From Pseudomonadota bacterium (GTDB taxonomy: Bacteria > Pseudomonadota > Gammaproteobacteria > Burkholderiales > Burkholderiaceae_C), in NCBI GenBank assembly GCA_021816585.1, contig JAKAXL010000002.1, forward strand, positions 124,001-188,000: 64,000 nucleotides of DNA. The letters are read 5' to 3'. Positions 30,665 through 41,820 of this stretch are shown one piece after another; position 1 is the first letter of the stretch, and every line of letters begins with the position of its first letter. A program made the position numbers and the translations under genes. Below the pieces are notes generated by a model that saw nothing but the letters and a program-made list of their open reading frames with translations, did no database searches and was not told the origin of the DNA.

Positions 30665-33591
30665 GCGCCGTGCTCGACTCCCCGGGCAGCGTGCTGCATG
30701 CGCTGCGCGCGCTCGCTTCGCCGCAGGCCGCGCTGTGCACCGATTCGCGCGAGGTCGGCGCCGGCGACGTGTTCGTCGCCTGGCCCGGCGCCGCCGCCGA
30801 CGCGCGGCGTCATGTGGCCGACGCGCTCGCGCGCGGGGCCTGCGCGGCGTTGGTCGAGCACGACGGCGCCGAGGCCTTCTCGCTGCCGCCGCGGGCGCTG
30901 CGCGTACGCGGTCTGCAGGCGCTGGCGGGGGAGATCGCCGATGCCTGGCACGGCCATCCGTCGCGCTCGATGCGCGTGCTGGCGATCACCGGCACCAACG
31001 GCAAGACCTCCACCGCGTTGTGGACCGCGCAGGCGCTGCAGGCGGCGGGCCGGCGCTGCGGGGTCATCGGCACCCTCGGAGCCGGCGTGCCCGGGGCGCT
31101 GCGCTCCACCGGCCTGACCACCCCGGATCCGGTGCGCCTGCATGCCGAGCTGGCGCGCATGCTGCAGCGCGGAATCCTTCACTGCGCGATCGAAGCCTCG
31201 TCCATCGGCATCGTCGAGCAGCGCCTGGCGGGGCTGCGCATCCATGCCGCCGCGTTCAGCAACCTGACGCAGGACCACCTCGACTACCACGGCACGATGC
31301 AGGCCTACGCGGCGGCCAAGCTGCGCCTGTTCGAGTGGCCGCAGCTGCAGGCGGTGGCGGTCAACGTCGACGATCCCTTCGGCGTCGAGCTGGCGGCGCA
31401 GTGCCGGCGCCGCGCCATCGCCACCCTGCGCGTGGCGATGCGCGCGCGGGCGGACGCCGCCGAATGGCTGGCCGAGGCGCCGCAGGACCGCGACGCCGGC
31501 ATGCTGCTGCGGCTGCGCCGCGGCGCGCACGACGGCAGCATCGAGCTGCCGCTGCTGGGCGAATTCAATGCCTCCAACGTGCTGCTGGTGTGCGCGCTGC
31601 TGGAATCGTGCGGGCTGCGCTGGGACGAGGTGATGGCGGCGCTGCGCGCCATCCAGCCGGTGCCCGGACGCATGCAGCCGCTGGGCGGCAAGGCGGCGCC
31701 GCTGGTGGTGGTCGACTACGCCCACACGCCGGACGCGCTGGCGCAGGCGCTGCAGGCGCTGCGCGGGGTCGCGCGTCGCCGCGCGGGCAGCCTGTGGTGC
31801 GTGTTCGGCGCCGGCGGCGACCGCGATCGCACGAAGCGCGCGCCGATGAGCGCCGCCGCGGAAGCCTGTGCCGATCGCGTCGTGCTGACCAGCGACAACC
31901 CGCGCAGCGAGGCGCCGCAGGACATCCTCGACCAGCTGCTGGCAGGCGCCGTGGCGCCGGCGCGGATGCTGGTGCTGGGCGAACGCGCGCAGGCCATCGC
32001 GCAGACCGTCGCGCATGCCGATGCACGCGACGTCGTGCTGCTGGCGGGCAAGGGCCACGAGGCGACGCAGGAGCTGCGCGGCCGCCGCATCGCGTTCAGC
32101 GACGCGCTGCACGCGCGTGCAGCGCTGGCGGCGCGCGGCGGCGGCTGGTTCAACCTGCGTGAACTGGCGCAATGGACCGGCGGCGAGTGCTTCGGGGATG
32201 CGGCCTGCGCGATCGCCGGGGTCGCCACCGACAGCCGGCGCATCGGCGCCGGCGACCTGTTCGTGGCATTGCGCGGCGAGCGCCACGACGCGCATGACTT
32301 CCTGCCGCAGGTGGCCGCCGCGGGCGCTTGCGCGGTGCTTGCCGAGCAGGGTGTGGAGCGCCTCGGGCTGCCGGGCGTGCAGGTCGACGACAGCCGTCGC
32401 GCGCTGGGCGAACTGGCACGCGCGTGGCGCGCGCAGCAGCCGGCGATGCCGCTGATCGCGGTGACCGGCAGCAACGGCAAGACCACGGTCACGCAGATGC
32501 TGTCGAGCATCCTCGCGGCATGGCATGGCGAGCAGGGCCGCCTGGCCACGCAGGGCAACTTCAACAACGACATCGGCGTCCCGCTGACCCTGCTGCGCCT
32601 GCGCCCGCAGCATCAGGCCGCGGTGGTCGAGATGGGCATGAACCATCCCGGCGAGATCGCCCGGCTGGCCGAGATCGCCGCGCCCGACGTCGCGCTGGTC
32701 AACAACGCCCAGCGCGAGCACCTGGAATTCATGCACAGCGTGGAGGCGGTGGCGCGCGAGAACGCGCAGGTGCTGCAGGCGCTGCCGCCGCAGGGCGTGG
32801 CCGTGTTCCCGGCCACCGACGCCTTCGCCGGCCTGTGGGCCGGACTGGCGGCGCCGCGCCGGCTGCTGCGCTTCGCGCTGCGCGACGGCGAGGCGCAGGC
32901 GCAGCAGCCGCCGGCCGAGCTCGAGGGGTGGGTGCTGGCGCCCGCCGGCGACGCCGCGATGCGCCTGCAACTGCGCCTGCGCGGCAGCGGCGTGGGCGCG
33001 CAGGTGGCGCTGCGCCTGCTCGGGCGCCACAACGCGCACAACGCGCTGGCCGCCGCCGCCGCGGCGCTGGCCGCCGGCGCACCGCTGGACGCCGTGGTGC
33101 GCGGGCTGGAGGACTTCGAGCCGGTCGGCGGGCGCATGCAGCGCTTCACGCTGCGCCGCGCCGACGGCCGCGAATGCCTGCTGATCGACGACACCTACAA
33201 CGCCAATCCCGATTCGGTGCGCGCCGCCATCGACGTGCTGGGCGCGCTGCCCGGCCGGCGCGTGCTGGTGCTGGGGGACATGGGCGAGGTCGGCGACCAG
33301 GGCCCGCAGTTCCACGCGGAGGCCGGGCGCGCGGCGGCCGAACACGGATTGCAGGGCCTGTGGACCGTCGGCAGCGCGGCACGCGCCACGGCCGACGCGG
33401 CCGGCGCCGCCGGGCTGGCTGCGCGTCATGCCGACAGTTTCGAGCAGCTCGACCTGGACGCGCTCGCCGCGGATCCGGCCGACGCGATGCTGGTGAAGGG
33501 TTCGCGGTTCATGCGCATGGAGCGCGTGGTCGCCGCATTGCGCGCGCGCTGCGGCGGCACAGGCGCCGGGGAGTCCGAACATGCTGCATAG
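30661..33591 (+). CDS. murEF: MurE-MurF fusion (UDP-MurNAc tripeptide ligase / D-Ala-D-Ala ligase)
   Basis: 976 residues in one uninterrupted frame. Residues 1-about 490 are MurE: ATP loop GTNGKTS at 111-117 and DNPR from D412, the motif marking meso-diaminopimelate-adding enzymes. Residues about 495-976 are Mur[21 protein letters not shown] loop GSNGKTT at 603-609, and [11 protein letters not shown]. No Met or start codon with a ribosome binding site lies at the junction, so MurF is not made separately by an obvious route. The fusion couples two successive cytoplasmic steps of UDP-MurNAc-pentapeptide synthesis. Such fusions are known from Bordetella. It overlaps mraY by 11 bases. Confidence 0.95.
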   Translation: MSAVLDSPGSVLHALRALASPQAALCTDSREVGAGDVFVAWPGAAADARRHVADALARGACAALVEHDGAEAFSLPPRALRVRGLQALAGEIADAWHGHPSRSMRVLAITGTNGKTSTALWTAQALQAAGRRCGVIGTLGAGVPGALRSTGLTTPDPVRLHAELARMLQRGILHCAIEASSIGIVEQRLAGLRIHAAAFSNLTQDHLDYHGTMQAYAAAKLRLFEWPQLQAVAVNVDDPFGVELAAQCRRRAIATLRVAMRARADAAEWLAEAPQDRDAGMLLRLRRGAHDGSIELPLLGEFNASNVLLVCALLESCGLRWDEVMAALRAIQPVPGRMQPLGGKAAPLVVVDYAHTPDALAQALQALRGVARRRAGSLWCVFGAGGDRDRTKRAPMSAAAEACADRVVLTSDNPRSEAPQDILDQLLAGAVAPARMLVLGERAQAIAQTVAHADARDVVLLAGKGHEATQELRGRRIAFSDALHARAALAARGGGWFNLRELAQWTGGECFGDAACAIAGVATDSRRIGAGDLFVALRGERHDAHDFLPQVAAAGACAVLAEQGVERLGLPGVQVDDSRRALGELARAWRAQQPAMPLIAVTGSNGKTTVTQMLSSILAAWHGEQGRLATQGNFNNDIGVPLTLLRLRPQHQAAVVEMGMNHPGEIARLAEIAAPDVALVNNAQREHLEFMHSVEAVARENAQVLQALPPQGVAVFPATDAFAGLWAGLAAPRRLLRFALRDGEAQAQQPPAELEGWVLAPAGDAAMRLQLRLRGSGVGAQVALRLLGRHNAHNALAAAAAALAAGAPLDAVVRGLEDFEPVGGRMQRFTLRRADGRECLLIDDTYNANPDSVRAAIDVLGALPGRRVLVLGDMGEVGDQGPQFHAEAGRAAAEHGLQGLWTVGSAARATADAAGAAGLAARHADSFEQLDLDALAADPADAMLVKGSRFMRMERVVAALRARCGGTGAGESEHAA

Positions 33592-34759
33592 CCTGGCTCT
33601 GTGGTTGGTGCAGGTGTCGCCGGAACTACGTTTCTTCCGGGTGTTCAACTACATCACCTTCCGTGCGGTGATGAGCACGCTGACCTCGCTGCTGATCGGG
33701 CTGGCGGCGGGCCCGGCGCTGATCCGCAAGCTCACCGCGATGAAGGTCGGGCAGGCGGTGCGCACCGACGGGCCGCAGACCCATCTGATCAAGACCGGCA
33801 CGCCGACCATGGGCGGGGTGCTGATCCTGCTGGCGATCACCGCGTCGACCCTGCTGTGGATGGATCTGTCGAACCGCTTCGTCTGGCTGGTGCTGCTGGT
33901 CACGCTGGGATTCGGGGCCATCGGCTGGGTCGACGACTACCGCAAGGTGGTGCATCGCGATCCCAACGGCATGCGCTCGCGCGAGAAGTACTTCTGGCAG
34001 TCGCTGATCGGGGTCGTCGCCGCCTTCTACCTGGCGTTCGCGGTGTCGGGCAACGGCAACGCGCAGGTCTGGCACCTGTTCGTGGCCTGGCTGCGCAGCG
34101 GCCTGAGCATGCCGCTGCCGCCGGCGGCCGACCTCATCGTCCCCTTCTTCAAGACCGTCAGCTACCCGCTGGGCATCACCGGCTTCATCGTGCTGACCTA
34201 TTTCGTGATCGTCGGCTCGAGCAACGCGGTGAACCTGACCGACGGCGCCGACGGACTGGCCATCATGCCCACCGTGATGGTCGGGGGGTCGCTGGGCGTG
34301 TTCGCCTATGTCAGCGGCAACTCCGTGTTCTCGCACTACTTGCTGTTCCCCTACATCGCCGGCAGCGGCGAGTTGCTGATCTTCATCGGCTCGATGGTCG
34401 GTGCCGGGCTCGCCTTCCTGTGGTTCAACGCCTACCCGGCACAGGTGTTCATGGGCGACGTCGGCGCGCTGGCGCTGGGCGCCGCGCTGGGCACCATCGC
34501 GGTGATCGTGCGCCAGGAGATCGTGCTGTTCATCATGGGCGGGGTGTTCGTCGCCGAGACCGTGTCGGTGATGATCCAGGTCGGCTATTTCAAGTACACG
34601 AAGAAGAAGTACGGCCAGGGCCGGCGCATCTTCAAGATGGCGCCGCTGCATCACCACTTCGAGCAACTCGGCGTGAAGGAGTCGCAGGTGGTGATCCGCT
34701 TCTGGATCGTCAGCATGATGCTGTGCCTGGCCGGGCTGGCCAGCCTGAAGCTGCGATGA
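33581..34759 (+). CDS. mraY: phospho-N-acetylmuramoyl-pentapeptide transferase MraY
   Basis: 392 residues with about ten membrane segments. It transfers phospho-MurNAc-pentapeptide to undecaprenyl phosphate, making lipid [16 protein letters not shown] and [14 protein letters not shown] (Asp pair), [13 protein letters not shown], and the HHHFE-type motif in [13 protein letters not shown] are all conserved. It starts inside the last codons of murEF. Its lipid carrier is recycled by UppP, encoded at 59613. Confidence 0.97.
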   Translation: MLHSLALWLVQVSPELRFFRVFNYITFRAVMSTLTSLLIGLAAGPALIRKLTAMKVGQAVRTDGPQTHLIKTGTPTMGGVLILLAITASTLLWMDLSNRFVWLVLLVTLGFGAIGWVDDYRKVVHRDPNGMRSREKYFWQSLIGVVAAFYLAFAVSGNGNAQVWHLFVAWLRSGLSMPLPPAADLIVPFFKTVSYPLGITGFIVLTYFVIVGSSNAVNLTDGADGLAIMPTVMVGGSLGVFAYVSGNSVFSHYLLFPYIAGSGELLIFIGSMVGAGLAFLWFNAYPAQVFMGDVGALALGAALGTIAVIVRQEIVLFIMGGVFVAETVSVMIQVGYFKYTKKKYGQGRRIFKMAPLHHHFEQLGVKESQVVIRFWIVSMMLCLAGLASLKLR

Positions 34760-34769
34760 GCGCCGCGTC

Positions 34770-36314
34770 ATGAGAGCCGACATGTTGCGCGACAGGGGCG
34801 TGCTGGTGCTGGGGCTGGGCATCTCCGGGCTGGCGATGCTGCGCTGGTGCGCGCTGCAGGGCGCGCGCGTGCGTGCCGCCGACAGCCGCGCCGAGCCGCC
34901 GGGGCTGGCGGCGCTGCGCGAAGAGCTGCCGCAGGTGGAGGTGCAGCTGGGAGCTCCCGGCGCCGGGCTGCCCGACGGCGTCGACCTGGTGTGCGTGAGC
35001 CCGGGCATCGCCCCGTCCGACGCCGCCTTCGGCGAATGGCTGCGCCAGGCGCGCGCGCGCGGAATCGACGTGATCGGCGAGCTGTCGCTGTTCGCGGGCG
35101 CGCTGCGCGGCCTGCACGACGCGCAGGGCTACGCCCCGGCGCTGATCGGCGTCACCGGGACCAACGGCAAGACCACCGTGACCGCGCTGACCGCGCGGCT
35201 GCTGCAGGCCGCCGGGCTCGATGCGGTGGCGGCCGGCAACATCGGGCCGGCGATGCTCGACGTGCTGGCCGGGCGCCTGCGCGAGCAGCGCCTGCCGCAG
35301 GCCTGGGTGCTGGAATTGTCGAGTTTCCAGTTGCACGGCGTGGACGATTTCGCGGCCACCGCGGCCTGCGTGCTCAACGTCACGCAGGACCACCTCGACT
35401 GGCACGGCAGCATGCAGGCCTACGCCGACGACAAGGCACGCGTCTTCGGACCGCTGCCGTGGACCTTGCCGGGAGCGCCCGGGCTGATGCTGTTGAACCG
35501 CGACGATCCGCGGGTCATGGCGATGCGCCGCGACGGGCGCCGCATGCAGAGCTTCGGGCTGGACGCGCCGCGTCGCCCCGGCGAATGGGGCGTGGTGCGC
35601 GAGCACGGCATGGACTGGCTGGCGCGCACGCCGGCCGCCGACGACGAGACGCCGAAGCCGTCGCGGCGGGCGCGCCGTGTCGAGTCCGACGAAGCGCAGG
35701 CGCCGCGGCCGCAGCACCTGATGCCGGCCGACGCGCTGCGCATCCGCGGACGCCACAACCAGGCCAATGCACTGGCGGCGCTGGCGCTGGCCGCTTCCAC
35801 CGGCGCGGCGCTGGCGCCGATGCTGCATGGCCTGCGCGAATACCGCGGCGAGCCCCACCGCATGCAGTCGCTGGGCGTGCTCGACGGCGTCGAGTGGATC
35901 GAGGACAGCAAGGGCACGAACGTCGGCGCCACCGTCGCTGCGCTGGCGGGCATGGATCGTGCGGTGCTGCTGATCGCCGGTGGCGACGGCAAGGGACAGG
36001 ATTTCTCGCCGCTGGCGCTCGCGGCGCGGGGACGCGTGCGCTGCGCGCTGCTGATCGGTCGCGATGCCGCGGCGCTGGAGCAGGCGCTGGACGGCTGCTG
36101 CGAGCGTGAGCGCTGCGCCGACCTCGGCGAGGCGGTGCGGCGCGCGGCGCAGCTGGCGCGCGCCGGCGAGGTCGTGCTGCTGTCGCCAGCCTGCGCCAGT
36201 CTGGACATGTTCCGCGACTACAAGCAGCGCGCCGAGGTGTTCGCGCGCGAAGTCGCCGAACTCGCCGCCGCGCGCGGGGTCCTGCTGGACGCCGGCGGGG
36301 AGGCAGCGGCATGA
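34770..36314 (+). CDS. murD: UDP-N-acetylmuramoylalanine--D-glutamate ligase MurD
   Basis: 514 residues, longer than the roughly 440 of E. coli. VLVLGLGISGLAMLRWCA is the N-terminal dinucleotide-like fold, GTNGKTTVTALTA the ATP loop, LELSSFQLHGVDDF and NVTQDHLDWHGSM follow, and WIEDSKGTNVGATVAAL and LSPACASLDMFRDYKQR close the protein. The extra length is a charged insertion (EWGVVREHGMDWLART... PSRRARRVESDEAQ) before the HNQANALAAL segment. Its stop overlaps ftsW (ATGA). Confidence 0.96.
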   Translation: MRADMLRDRGVLVLGLGISGLAMLRWCALQGARVRAADSRAEPPGLAALREELPQVEVQLGAPGAGLPDGVDLVCVSPGIAPSDAAFGEWLRQARARGIDVIGELSLFAGALRGLHDAQGYAPALIGVTGTNGKTTVTALTARLLQAAGLDAVAAGNIGPAMLDVLAGRLREQRLPQAWVLELSSFQLHGVDDFAATAACVLNVTQDHLDWHGSMQAYADDKARVFGPLPWTLPGAPGLMLLNRDDPRVMAMRRDGRRMQSFGLDAPRRPGEWGVVREHGMDWLARTPAADDETPKPSRRARRVESDEAQAPRPQHLMPADALRIRGRHNQANALAALALAASTGAALAPMLHGLREYRGEPHRMQSLGVLDGVEWIEDSKGTNVGATVAALAGMDRAVLLIAGGDGKGQDFSPLALAARGRVRCALLIGRDAAALEQALDGCCERERCADLGEAVRRAAQLARAGEVVLLSPACASLDMFRDYKQRAEVFAREVAELAAARGVLLDAGGEAAA

Positions 36315-37537
36315 AGTGGCCCATGCAGCGCGAAGCGCGCCCGGGCTCGCCGGACATGCCGATGCCGGTGCGCGTCGGCTACGTCGGCCCGCGCGCCTCG
36401 CGCATGCTCGACTTCGACCAGAACCTGCTGTGGGTGATCGTGCTGCTGCTGGCCTTCGGGCTGGTGATGGTCTATTCGGCGACCATCGCGATCCCCGAGG
36501 ATCCGTACTACGCGCACTGGAGCCAGTTCCACTTCTTCTGGCGCGACCTCGTGGCCGTCGCGCTGGGGCTGGGCGCCGGCTGGGTGGCCTTCCAGTTCCC
36601 GATGAGCTTCTGGCAGCGCTGGGCGCCGTACCTGTTCATCGCCTCGCTGGTCCTGCTGAGCGCCGTGCTGCTTCCCTTTGTCGGCAAGGGGGTCAACGGT
36701 TCGCGGCGCTGGATCCCGCTCGGCGTGCTGAACTTCCAGCCCTCCGAACTGGTCAAGCTGACCATCGTGCTCTATGCCGCGGACTTCATGGTGCGCAAGC
36801 AGCAGGTCAAGCAGAGTTTCGCCAAGGCCTTCGCGCCGATGGCCGCGGCGCTGGCCTTCATCGGCCTGCTGCTGCTGGCCGAACCCGACATGGGCGCCTT
36901 CCTGGTGATCGCGTCGGTGGCCATGGTCATCCTGTATCTCGGCGGGGTCAACGGGCGCATGTTCATGGCCCTGTCGGTGGTCGTGATCGGCGCATTCGTG
37001 TTGATGATCGTGCTGTCGCCCTGGAGGCGCGACCGCATCTTCGCGTACCTGAACCCGTGGGCGCAGGCGAATGCCGAAGGCAGCGCCTACCAGCTCGCGC
37101 ACGCGCTGATCGCCGTCGGACGCGGCCACTGGTTCGGCGTGGGCCTTGGCGGCAGCGTGGAAAAGCTGCACTACCTGCCCGAGCCGCAGACCGACTTCCT
37201 GCTGGCCATCATCGGCGAGGAGCTGGGCTTCGCCGGGGTCATCGCGCTGATCCTGGTGTTCGCGTGGCTGACCAAGCGCGCCTTCGACATCGGGCGCCAG
37301 GCGCTGGCGGCCGACCGCATGTTCTCGGCGCTGGTGGCGCAGGCCATCGGCGTGCTGATCGGCGGGCAGGCCTTCATCAACATCGGCGTCAACCTCGGCC
37401 TGCTGCCGACCAAGGGCCTGACGCTGCCGCTGCTGAGCTACGGCGGCTCGGCCACGCTGGTCTCGCTGATCGAGCTGGCGCTGCTGCTGCGCGTGGACTA
37501 CGAGAACCGGGTGCTGATGCGCGGGGGGCATGTATGA
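36311..37537 (+). CDS. ftsW: septal peptidoglycan polymerase FtsW
   Basis: 408 residues, SEDS family with about ten membrane helices. The first helix is [41 protein letters not shown] is the catalytic-loop region, and [20 protein letters not shown] near the end is the SEDS signature. It polymerises septal glycan strands with FtsI. An N-terminal cytoplasmic tail of about 40 residues precedes the first helix. ATGA overlaps on both sides (murD and murG). Confidence 0.96.
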   Translation: MKWPMQREARPGSPDMPMPVRVGYVGPRASRMLDFDQNLLWVIVLLLAFGLVMVYSATIAIPEDPYYAHWSQFHFFWRDLVAVALGLGAGWVAFQFPMSFWQRWAPYLFIASLVLLSAVLLPFVGKGVNGSRRWIPLGVLNFQPSELVKLTIVLYAADFMVRKQQVKQSFAKAFAPMAAALAFIGLLLLAEPDMGAFLVIASVAMVILYLGGVNGRMFMALSVVVIGAFVLMIVLSPWRRDRIFAYLNPWAQANAEGSAYQLAHALIAVGRGHWFGVGLGGSVEKLHYLPEPQTDFLLAIIGEELGFAGVIALILVFAWLTKRAFDIGRQALAADRMFSALVAQAIGVLIGGQAFINIGVNLGLLPTKGLTLPLLSYGGSATLVSLIELALLLRVDYENRVLMRGGHV

Positions 37538-38610
37538 GCCAGCATGCCCGGCGCGCGCTGATCATGGCCGGCGGCACCGGCGGACACATCTTTCCCGGGC
37601 TGGCGGTGGGCGAGGGCCTGCGCGCCGCCGGCTGGGACGTGGCCTGGATGGGCGCGCCCGGCGGCATGGAGTCGCGCCTGGTGCCGCCGCAGGGCTATCG
37701 CATGCGCTGGGTCGACTTCGGCGGCGTGCGCGGCAAGGGGGTGGCGCGACTGCTGCGCCTGCCGCCGCAACTGCTGCGGGCACTGCTGCAGGCGGCACGC
37801 GCGTTGCGCGACGAGCGGCCGCGGGTCGTGCTCGGCATGGGCGGCTACATCACGGTGCCGGGCGGCCTGCTGGCGCGCCTGTACGGTGCGCGCCTGGTGC
37901 TGCACGAGCAGAACGCGGTGGCGGGCATGAGCAACCGCTTCCTGGCACGACTGGCGTCGCGCGTGCTGTGCGCCTTTCCCGGCGCGCTGCCCGGCGCGCA
38001 ATGGGTCGGCAACCCGGTGCGGCGGGCGATCCGCGAGCTCGCCGACCCGCGCCAGCGCTATGCGTCGCGCAGCGGGCCGCTGCAGCTGCTGGTGGTCGGC
38101 GGCAGCCTGGGCGCTCGCGCCCTCAACGAGATGCTGCCGCGCGCGCTGGCGCTGATCGAGCCGCCGCTGCGCCCGCGTGTCGTGCACCAGAGCGGGCGCG
38201 GGCAGCTGCAGGCGCTGCGCGAGGCCTACGCCGCGGTCGCGGTCGAGGCGGACTGCCGCGAATTCATCGACGACATGGCCGGCGCCTACGCGCAGGCCGA
38301 CCTGGTGGTGTGCCGCGCCGGCGCCTCCACCGTCACCGAAGTGGCGTGCGCCGGAGTGGCCGCGCTGTTCGTTCCCTTTCCCTACGCGGTCGACGACCAC
38401 CAGAGCGCGAACGCCCGCTATCTCGCGACTCCCGGCGCCGCGCTGCTGGTGCAGCAATCCGAGCTGGATGCGCCCGGGCTCGCCGACCGCCTGCGCGGGC
38501 TGCGGCGCGAGTCCCTGTGCGAGATGGCCTGCAAGGCGCGCGAGCTGGCGCGCAGCGATGCCGTCGAGCGCATCGTCGCCGTCTGCGAAGCGCTGGACTC
38601 CCCGACATGA
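37534..38610 (+). CDS. murG: UDP-GlcNAc:lipid I transferase MurG
   Basis: 358 residues. It adds GlcNAc to lipid I to make lipid II at the inner face of the membrane. [66 protein letters not shown] and [24 protein letters not shown] are the family motifs. The frame is open far upstream across ftsW in another reading, but the ATG at 37534 overlaps the ftsW stop and gives the correct N-terminus. It overlaps murC by four bases. Confidence 0.96.
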   Translation: MSQHARRALIMAGGTGGHIFPGLAVGEGLRAAGWDVAWMGAPGGMESRLVPPQGYRMRWVDFGGVRGKGVARLLRLPPQLLRALLQAARALRDERPRVVLGMGGYITVPGGLLARLYGARLVLHEQNAVAGMSNRFLARLASRVLCAFPGALPGAQWVGNPVRRAIRELADPRQRYASRSGPLQLLVVGGSLGARALNEMLPRALALIEPPLRPRVVHQSGRGQLQALREAYAAVAVEADCREFIDDMAGAYAQADLVVCRAGASTVTEVACAGVAALFVPFPYAVDDHQSANARYLATPGAALLVQQSELDAPGLADRLRGLRRESLCEMACKARELARSDAVERIVAVCEALDSPT

Positions 38611-40016
38611 AACACGCCATCCGTCACATCCACTTCGTCGGCATCGGCGGCGCCGGGATGAGCGGCATCGCCGAGGTGCTGCTCAATCTGGGCTACGGCG
38701 TCAGCGGCAGCGACCTCGGCGACAACGCCGCCGTGCAGCATCTGCGCGCCATCGGTGCGCGCGTGCATGTCGGGCACGACGAGTCGAATGTCGCGGGCGC
38801 CGACGCGGTGGTCGTGTCCACCGCGGTGGGCTCGGACAACCCGGAGGTGCGGGCGGCGCGCGCGCGCCACATCCCGGTGGTGCCGCGCGCGGTGATGCTG
38901 GCCGAGCTGATGCGCCTGCGCCGCGGCATCGCCATCGCCGGCACGCACGGCAAGACCACCACCACCAGCCTGGTGGCCAGCGTGCTGGCCGAAGGCGGGC
39001 TGGACCCGACCTTCGTCATCGGCGGGCGCCTCAACAGTGCCGGCACGCATGCCAAGCTGGGCGGCGGCGAATACATCGTGGTCGAGGCCGACGAGTCGGA
39101 CGCGTCGTTCCTGAACCTGCTGCCGGTGATGGCGGTGGTGACGAACATCGACGCCGACCACATGGACACCTACGGCCATGACATGGCGCGGCTGCGCCAG
39201 ACCTTCGTCGAGTTCCTCGGCCGGCTGCCGTTCTACGGCGCGGCGATCCTGTGCATCGACGACCCCGGCGTACGTGCGATCCTGCCCTTCGTGTCCAAGC
39301 CGGTGACTCCGTACGGGCTGGGCGAGGATGCGCAGGTGCGCGCGGTCGACGTGCGCGCGGCCGGCGGCGGCATGGAGTTCACCGTGCTGCGGCGCAACGG
39401 CGTGGTGCTGCCGCCGTTGCAGGTGCGTCTGAACCTGCCCGGGCTGCACAACGTGCGCAACGCGCTGGCGGCGATCGCGGTGGCCGCCGAACTCGGCGTC
39501 GACGACGCCGCCGTGCGCAAGGCGCTGGCCGAGTTCCGCGGCGTCGGACGGCGCTTCCAGCGCTGGGGCGAGATCGCCGCGGCCGGTGGCGGCAGTTTCA
39601 CGCTGATCGACGACTACGGCCACCACCCGGTGGAGATGGCGGCGACGCTGGAGGCGGCGCGCGGCGCCTACCCCGGGCGGCGCATCGTGCTGGCCTTCCA
39701 GCCGCATCGCTACACCCGCACGCGCGACCTGTTCGAGGACTTCGTCGCGGTGCTGGGCAAGGCCGACGCGGTGCTGCTGACCGAGGTGTACGCGGCCGGC
39801 GAGGCGCCGATCGTCGCCGCCGACGGACGCAGCCTGGCGCGCGCGCTGCGCGTGGCCGGGCGCATCGAGCCGCTGTTCGTCGAGGACGTGCAGCAGTTGC
39901 CGCGGGCGATCACCGAATTCGCGCGCGACGGCGATGTGGTGCTGTGCATGGGCGCCGGTTCCATCGGCACGGTGGCCGCGCGCCTGGCCGCGCAGCGCGA
40001 GGAGAGTGCGGCATGA
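38607..40016 (+). CDS. murC: UDP-N-acetylmuramate--L-alanine ligase MurC
   Basis: 469 residues. [22 protein letters not shown] at the N-terminus, ATP loop [39 protein letters not shown], and [18 protein letters not shown] with [17 protein letters not shown] near the C-terminus identify it. It attaches L-Ala to UDP-MurNAc in the cytoplasm. No murB lies next to it, as in other betaproteobacterial clusters. Coupled to murG and ddl by ATGA overlaps. Confidence 0.97.
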   Translation: MKHAIRHIHFVGIGGAGMSGIAEVLLNLGYGVSGSDLGDNAAVQHLRAIGARVHVGHDESNVAGADAVVVSTAVGSDNPEVRAARARHIPVVPRAVMLAELMRLRRGIAIAGTHGKTTTTSLVASVLAEGGLDPTFVIGGRLNSAGTHAKLGGGEYIVVEADESDASFLNLLPVMAVVTNIDADHMDTYGHDMARLRQTFVEFLGRLPFYGAAILCIDDPGVRAILPFVSKPVTPYGLGEDAQVRAVDVRAAGGGMEFTVLRRNGVVLPPLQVRLNLPGLHNVRNALAAIAVAAELGVDDAAVRKALAEFRGVGRRFQRWGEIAAAGGGSFTLIDDYGHHPVEMAATLEAARGAYPGRRIVLAFQPHRYTRTRDLFEDFVAVLGKADAVLLTEVYAAGEAPIVAADGRSLARALRVAGRIEPLFVEDVQQLPRAITEFARDGDVVLCMGAGSIGTVAARLAAQREESAA

Positions 40017-40996
40017 GCGGCCCGGCTTCGTTCGCGGATGCGCGCGCCTTCGGCCGCGTGGCCGTGCTGTTCGGCGGCCACTCCACGGAACGCGAGGTGT
40101 CGCTGATGTCGGGCCGCGGCGTGCTGCAGGCGCTGCTGGCGCGCGGGGTCGACGCCTTCGGCTTCGACCCCGCCGAACAGCCGTTGCAGCGCCTGCCCGA
40201 ACTCGGCGCGCAGCGCGTGTTCATCGCGCTGCACGGGCGCTTCGGCGAGGACGGCACCGTGCAGGGCGCGCTCGAGCTGCTGGGCCTGCCCTACACCGGC
40301 TCCGGCGTGCTGGCCTCGGCGCTGGCCATCGACAAGCACATGACCAAGAAGCTGTGGCACTGCGAGGGCCTGTCGACTCCGGCCTGGCGCGTCGTCGGCG
40401 ACGCCGCGCAGGCGCGCGAGGCGGCCGAGCAGCTCGGACTGCCGCTGATCTTCAAGGCCAGCCATGAAGGCTCGACGTTGGGACTGGCGCGCGCCGACAC
40501 GCCGCAGCAGGTCGAGGCCGCGTGGGCGGAGGCGGCGCGCTTCGACAGCATGGTGCTGGCCGAGCAGTTCATCGCCGGCGACGAGGTCACCTGCGCGGTG
40601 CTGGGCGAGGGTGCCGGAGCGCGCGCGCTGCCGCTGGTGCGCATCCAGGCGCCGGGCGGCAACTACGACTTCGAGCACAAGTACTACAGCGACGACACGC
40701 GCTACCTGTGTCCCGCGCAGCTGCCGCCCGGCGAGGAGCCGGCGATCGCCGAGCTGGTGCTGGCCAGCTATCGCGCGCTGGGCTGCCGCGGCTGGGCGCG
40801 CGCCGACGTGATGATCCGCGCCACCGACCGCAGGCCCTTCCTGCTCGAGATGAACACCAGTCCGGGGATGACCGGGCATTCGCTGGTGCCGATGGCGGCG
40901 CGCGCCGCGGGTATCGACTACGAGCAGCTGTGCCTGCAGCTGCTGGCCGACGCGCGTCTGGACAACCCGTCGCGCGGGCCCGGGGGATCGGCATGA
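40013..40996 (+). CDS. ddl: D-alanine--D-alanine ligase
   Basis: 327 residues, ATP-grasp enzyme of the DdlB type. [19 protein letters not shown] is the N-terminal motif, [27 protein letters not shown] and [15 protein letters not shown] follow, and [19 protein letters not shown] closes the active site. It makes the D-Ala-D-Ala used by the MurF half of the fusion protein. Coupled to murC and ftsQ by ATGA overlaps. Confidence 0.96.
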   Translation: MSGPASFADARAFGRVAVLFGGHSTEREVSLMSGRGVLQALLARGVDAFGFDPAEQPLQRLPELGAQRVFIALHGRFGEDGTVQGALELLGLPYTGSGVLASALAIDKHMTKKLWHCEGLSTPAWRVVGDAAQAREAAEQLGLPLIFKASHEGSTLGLARADTPQQVEAAWAEAARFDSMVLAEQFIAGDEVTCAVLGEGAGARALPLVRIQAPGGNYDFEHKYYSDDTRYLCPAQLPPGEEPAIAELVLASYRALGCRGWARADVMIRATDRRPFLLEMNTSPGMTGHSLVPMAARAAGIDYEQLCLQLLADARLDNPSRGPGGSA

Positions 40997-41820
40997 ACGG
41001 CACGCTGCGCAACGAGTTGCCGCTGGACATCCGGTTGATGAACTTCACCAGCCGCGCGCTGGTGTGGCTGTTCATCGCCGGCGCGCTGGGCGCCGGTGCC
41101 AACTGGCTGCTGCATCGCCCGTGGTGGGCGATCCGCAGCGTGCGGGTCGAGGGCCGGCTGCAGCATGTCAGCGCCACTGCACTGCGCAGCGAGGCCTTGC
41201 CGCGGGTGCAGGGCAACTGGTTCACCGTCAGCCTGTCGACGGTGCAGCAGGCCTTCGAGCAGGTGCCGTGGGTGCGCAAGGCCGTGGTGCAGCGGGTGTG
41301 GCCGCTGTCGTTGCTGGTGCAGCTGCAGGAGCAGCAGCCGCTGGCGCTGTGGGTGGACGCCACCGGCAGCGCCATCGGACTGGTCGACGTGCAGGGCGAC
41401 AACTTCGAGGCCAACCTGGGCGAGGTGCAGGACATGGGGCTGCCGCGGTTCTTCGGCCCGCCGGGCAGCCAGGCCCGCGTGACGGCGATGTACCGCCAGC
41501 TGCAGCAGCGCTTCGCGCCGCTGCACTGGCGCATCGCCGAGCTCGGCCTGGGCACGCAGGGCGACTGGCAGGTGCAGGTCGCCGGCGGGCCGCGCATCGA
41601 CCTCGGGGCCGATTCCGACGCGCCGGCCTTCGCGGCGCGGCTGCAGCGCTTCCTGCGCCTGGAGCCGGACGTCGCCGCGCACTACGGGCGCACGGTCGCT
41701 TCGGCCGACCTGCGCTATCCGAACGGCTTCGCGGTGGCTTTCGCGAATCCCGACCAGAACAAGGCCGCCGGTGCATCGCGCGGTACACGCAGCAGGAACA
41801 CCTCGAGGGGAGCTCGGTAA
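40993..41820 (+). CDS. ftsQ: cell division protein FtsQ
   Basis: 275 residues. A short cytoplasmic tail is followed by one membrane helix (about 23-40, [18 protein letters not shown]), then the POTRA domain ([24 protein letters not shown]) and the FtsQ beta domain ([30 protein letters not shown]). It recruits FtsB/FtsL to the septum. The C-terminal tail is Arg/Ser-rich and disordered. The TAA stop is immediately followed by the ftsA ATG. Confidence 0.93.
   Translation: MNGTLRNELPLDIRLMNFTSRALVWLFIAGALGAGANWLLHRPWWAIRSVRVEGRLQHVSATALRSEALPRVQGNWFTVSLSTVQQAFEQVPWVRKAVVQRVWPLSLLVQLQEQQPLALWVDATGSAIGLVDVQGDNFEANLGEVQDMGLPRFFGPPGSQARVTAMYRQLQQRFAPLHWRIAELGLGTQGDWQVQVAGGPRIDLGADSDAPAFAARLQRFLRLEPDVAAHYGRTVASADLRYPNGFAVAFANPDQNKAAGASRGTRSRNTSRGAR

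Noticed and set aside
30505-33648. Minus-strand open frame of 1047 codons
   Set aside because: It is antisense to murEF and ftsI, rich in Arg/Ala/His/Gln, and shows no domain; an artefact of GC-rich codon usage.
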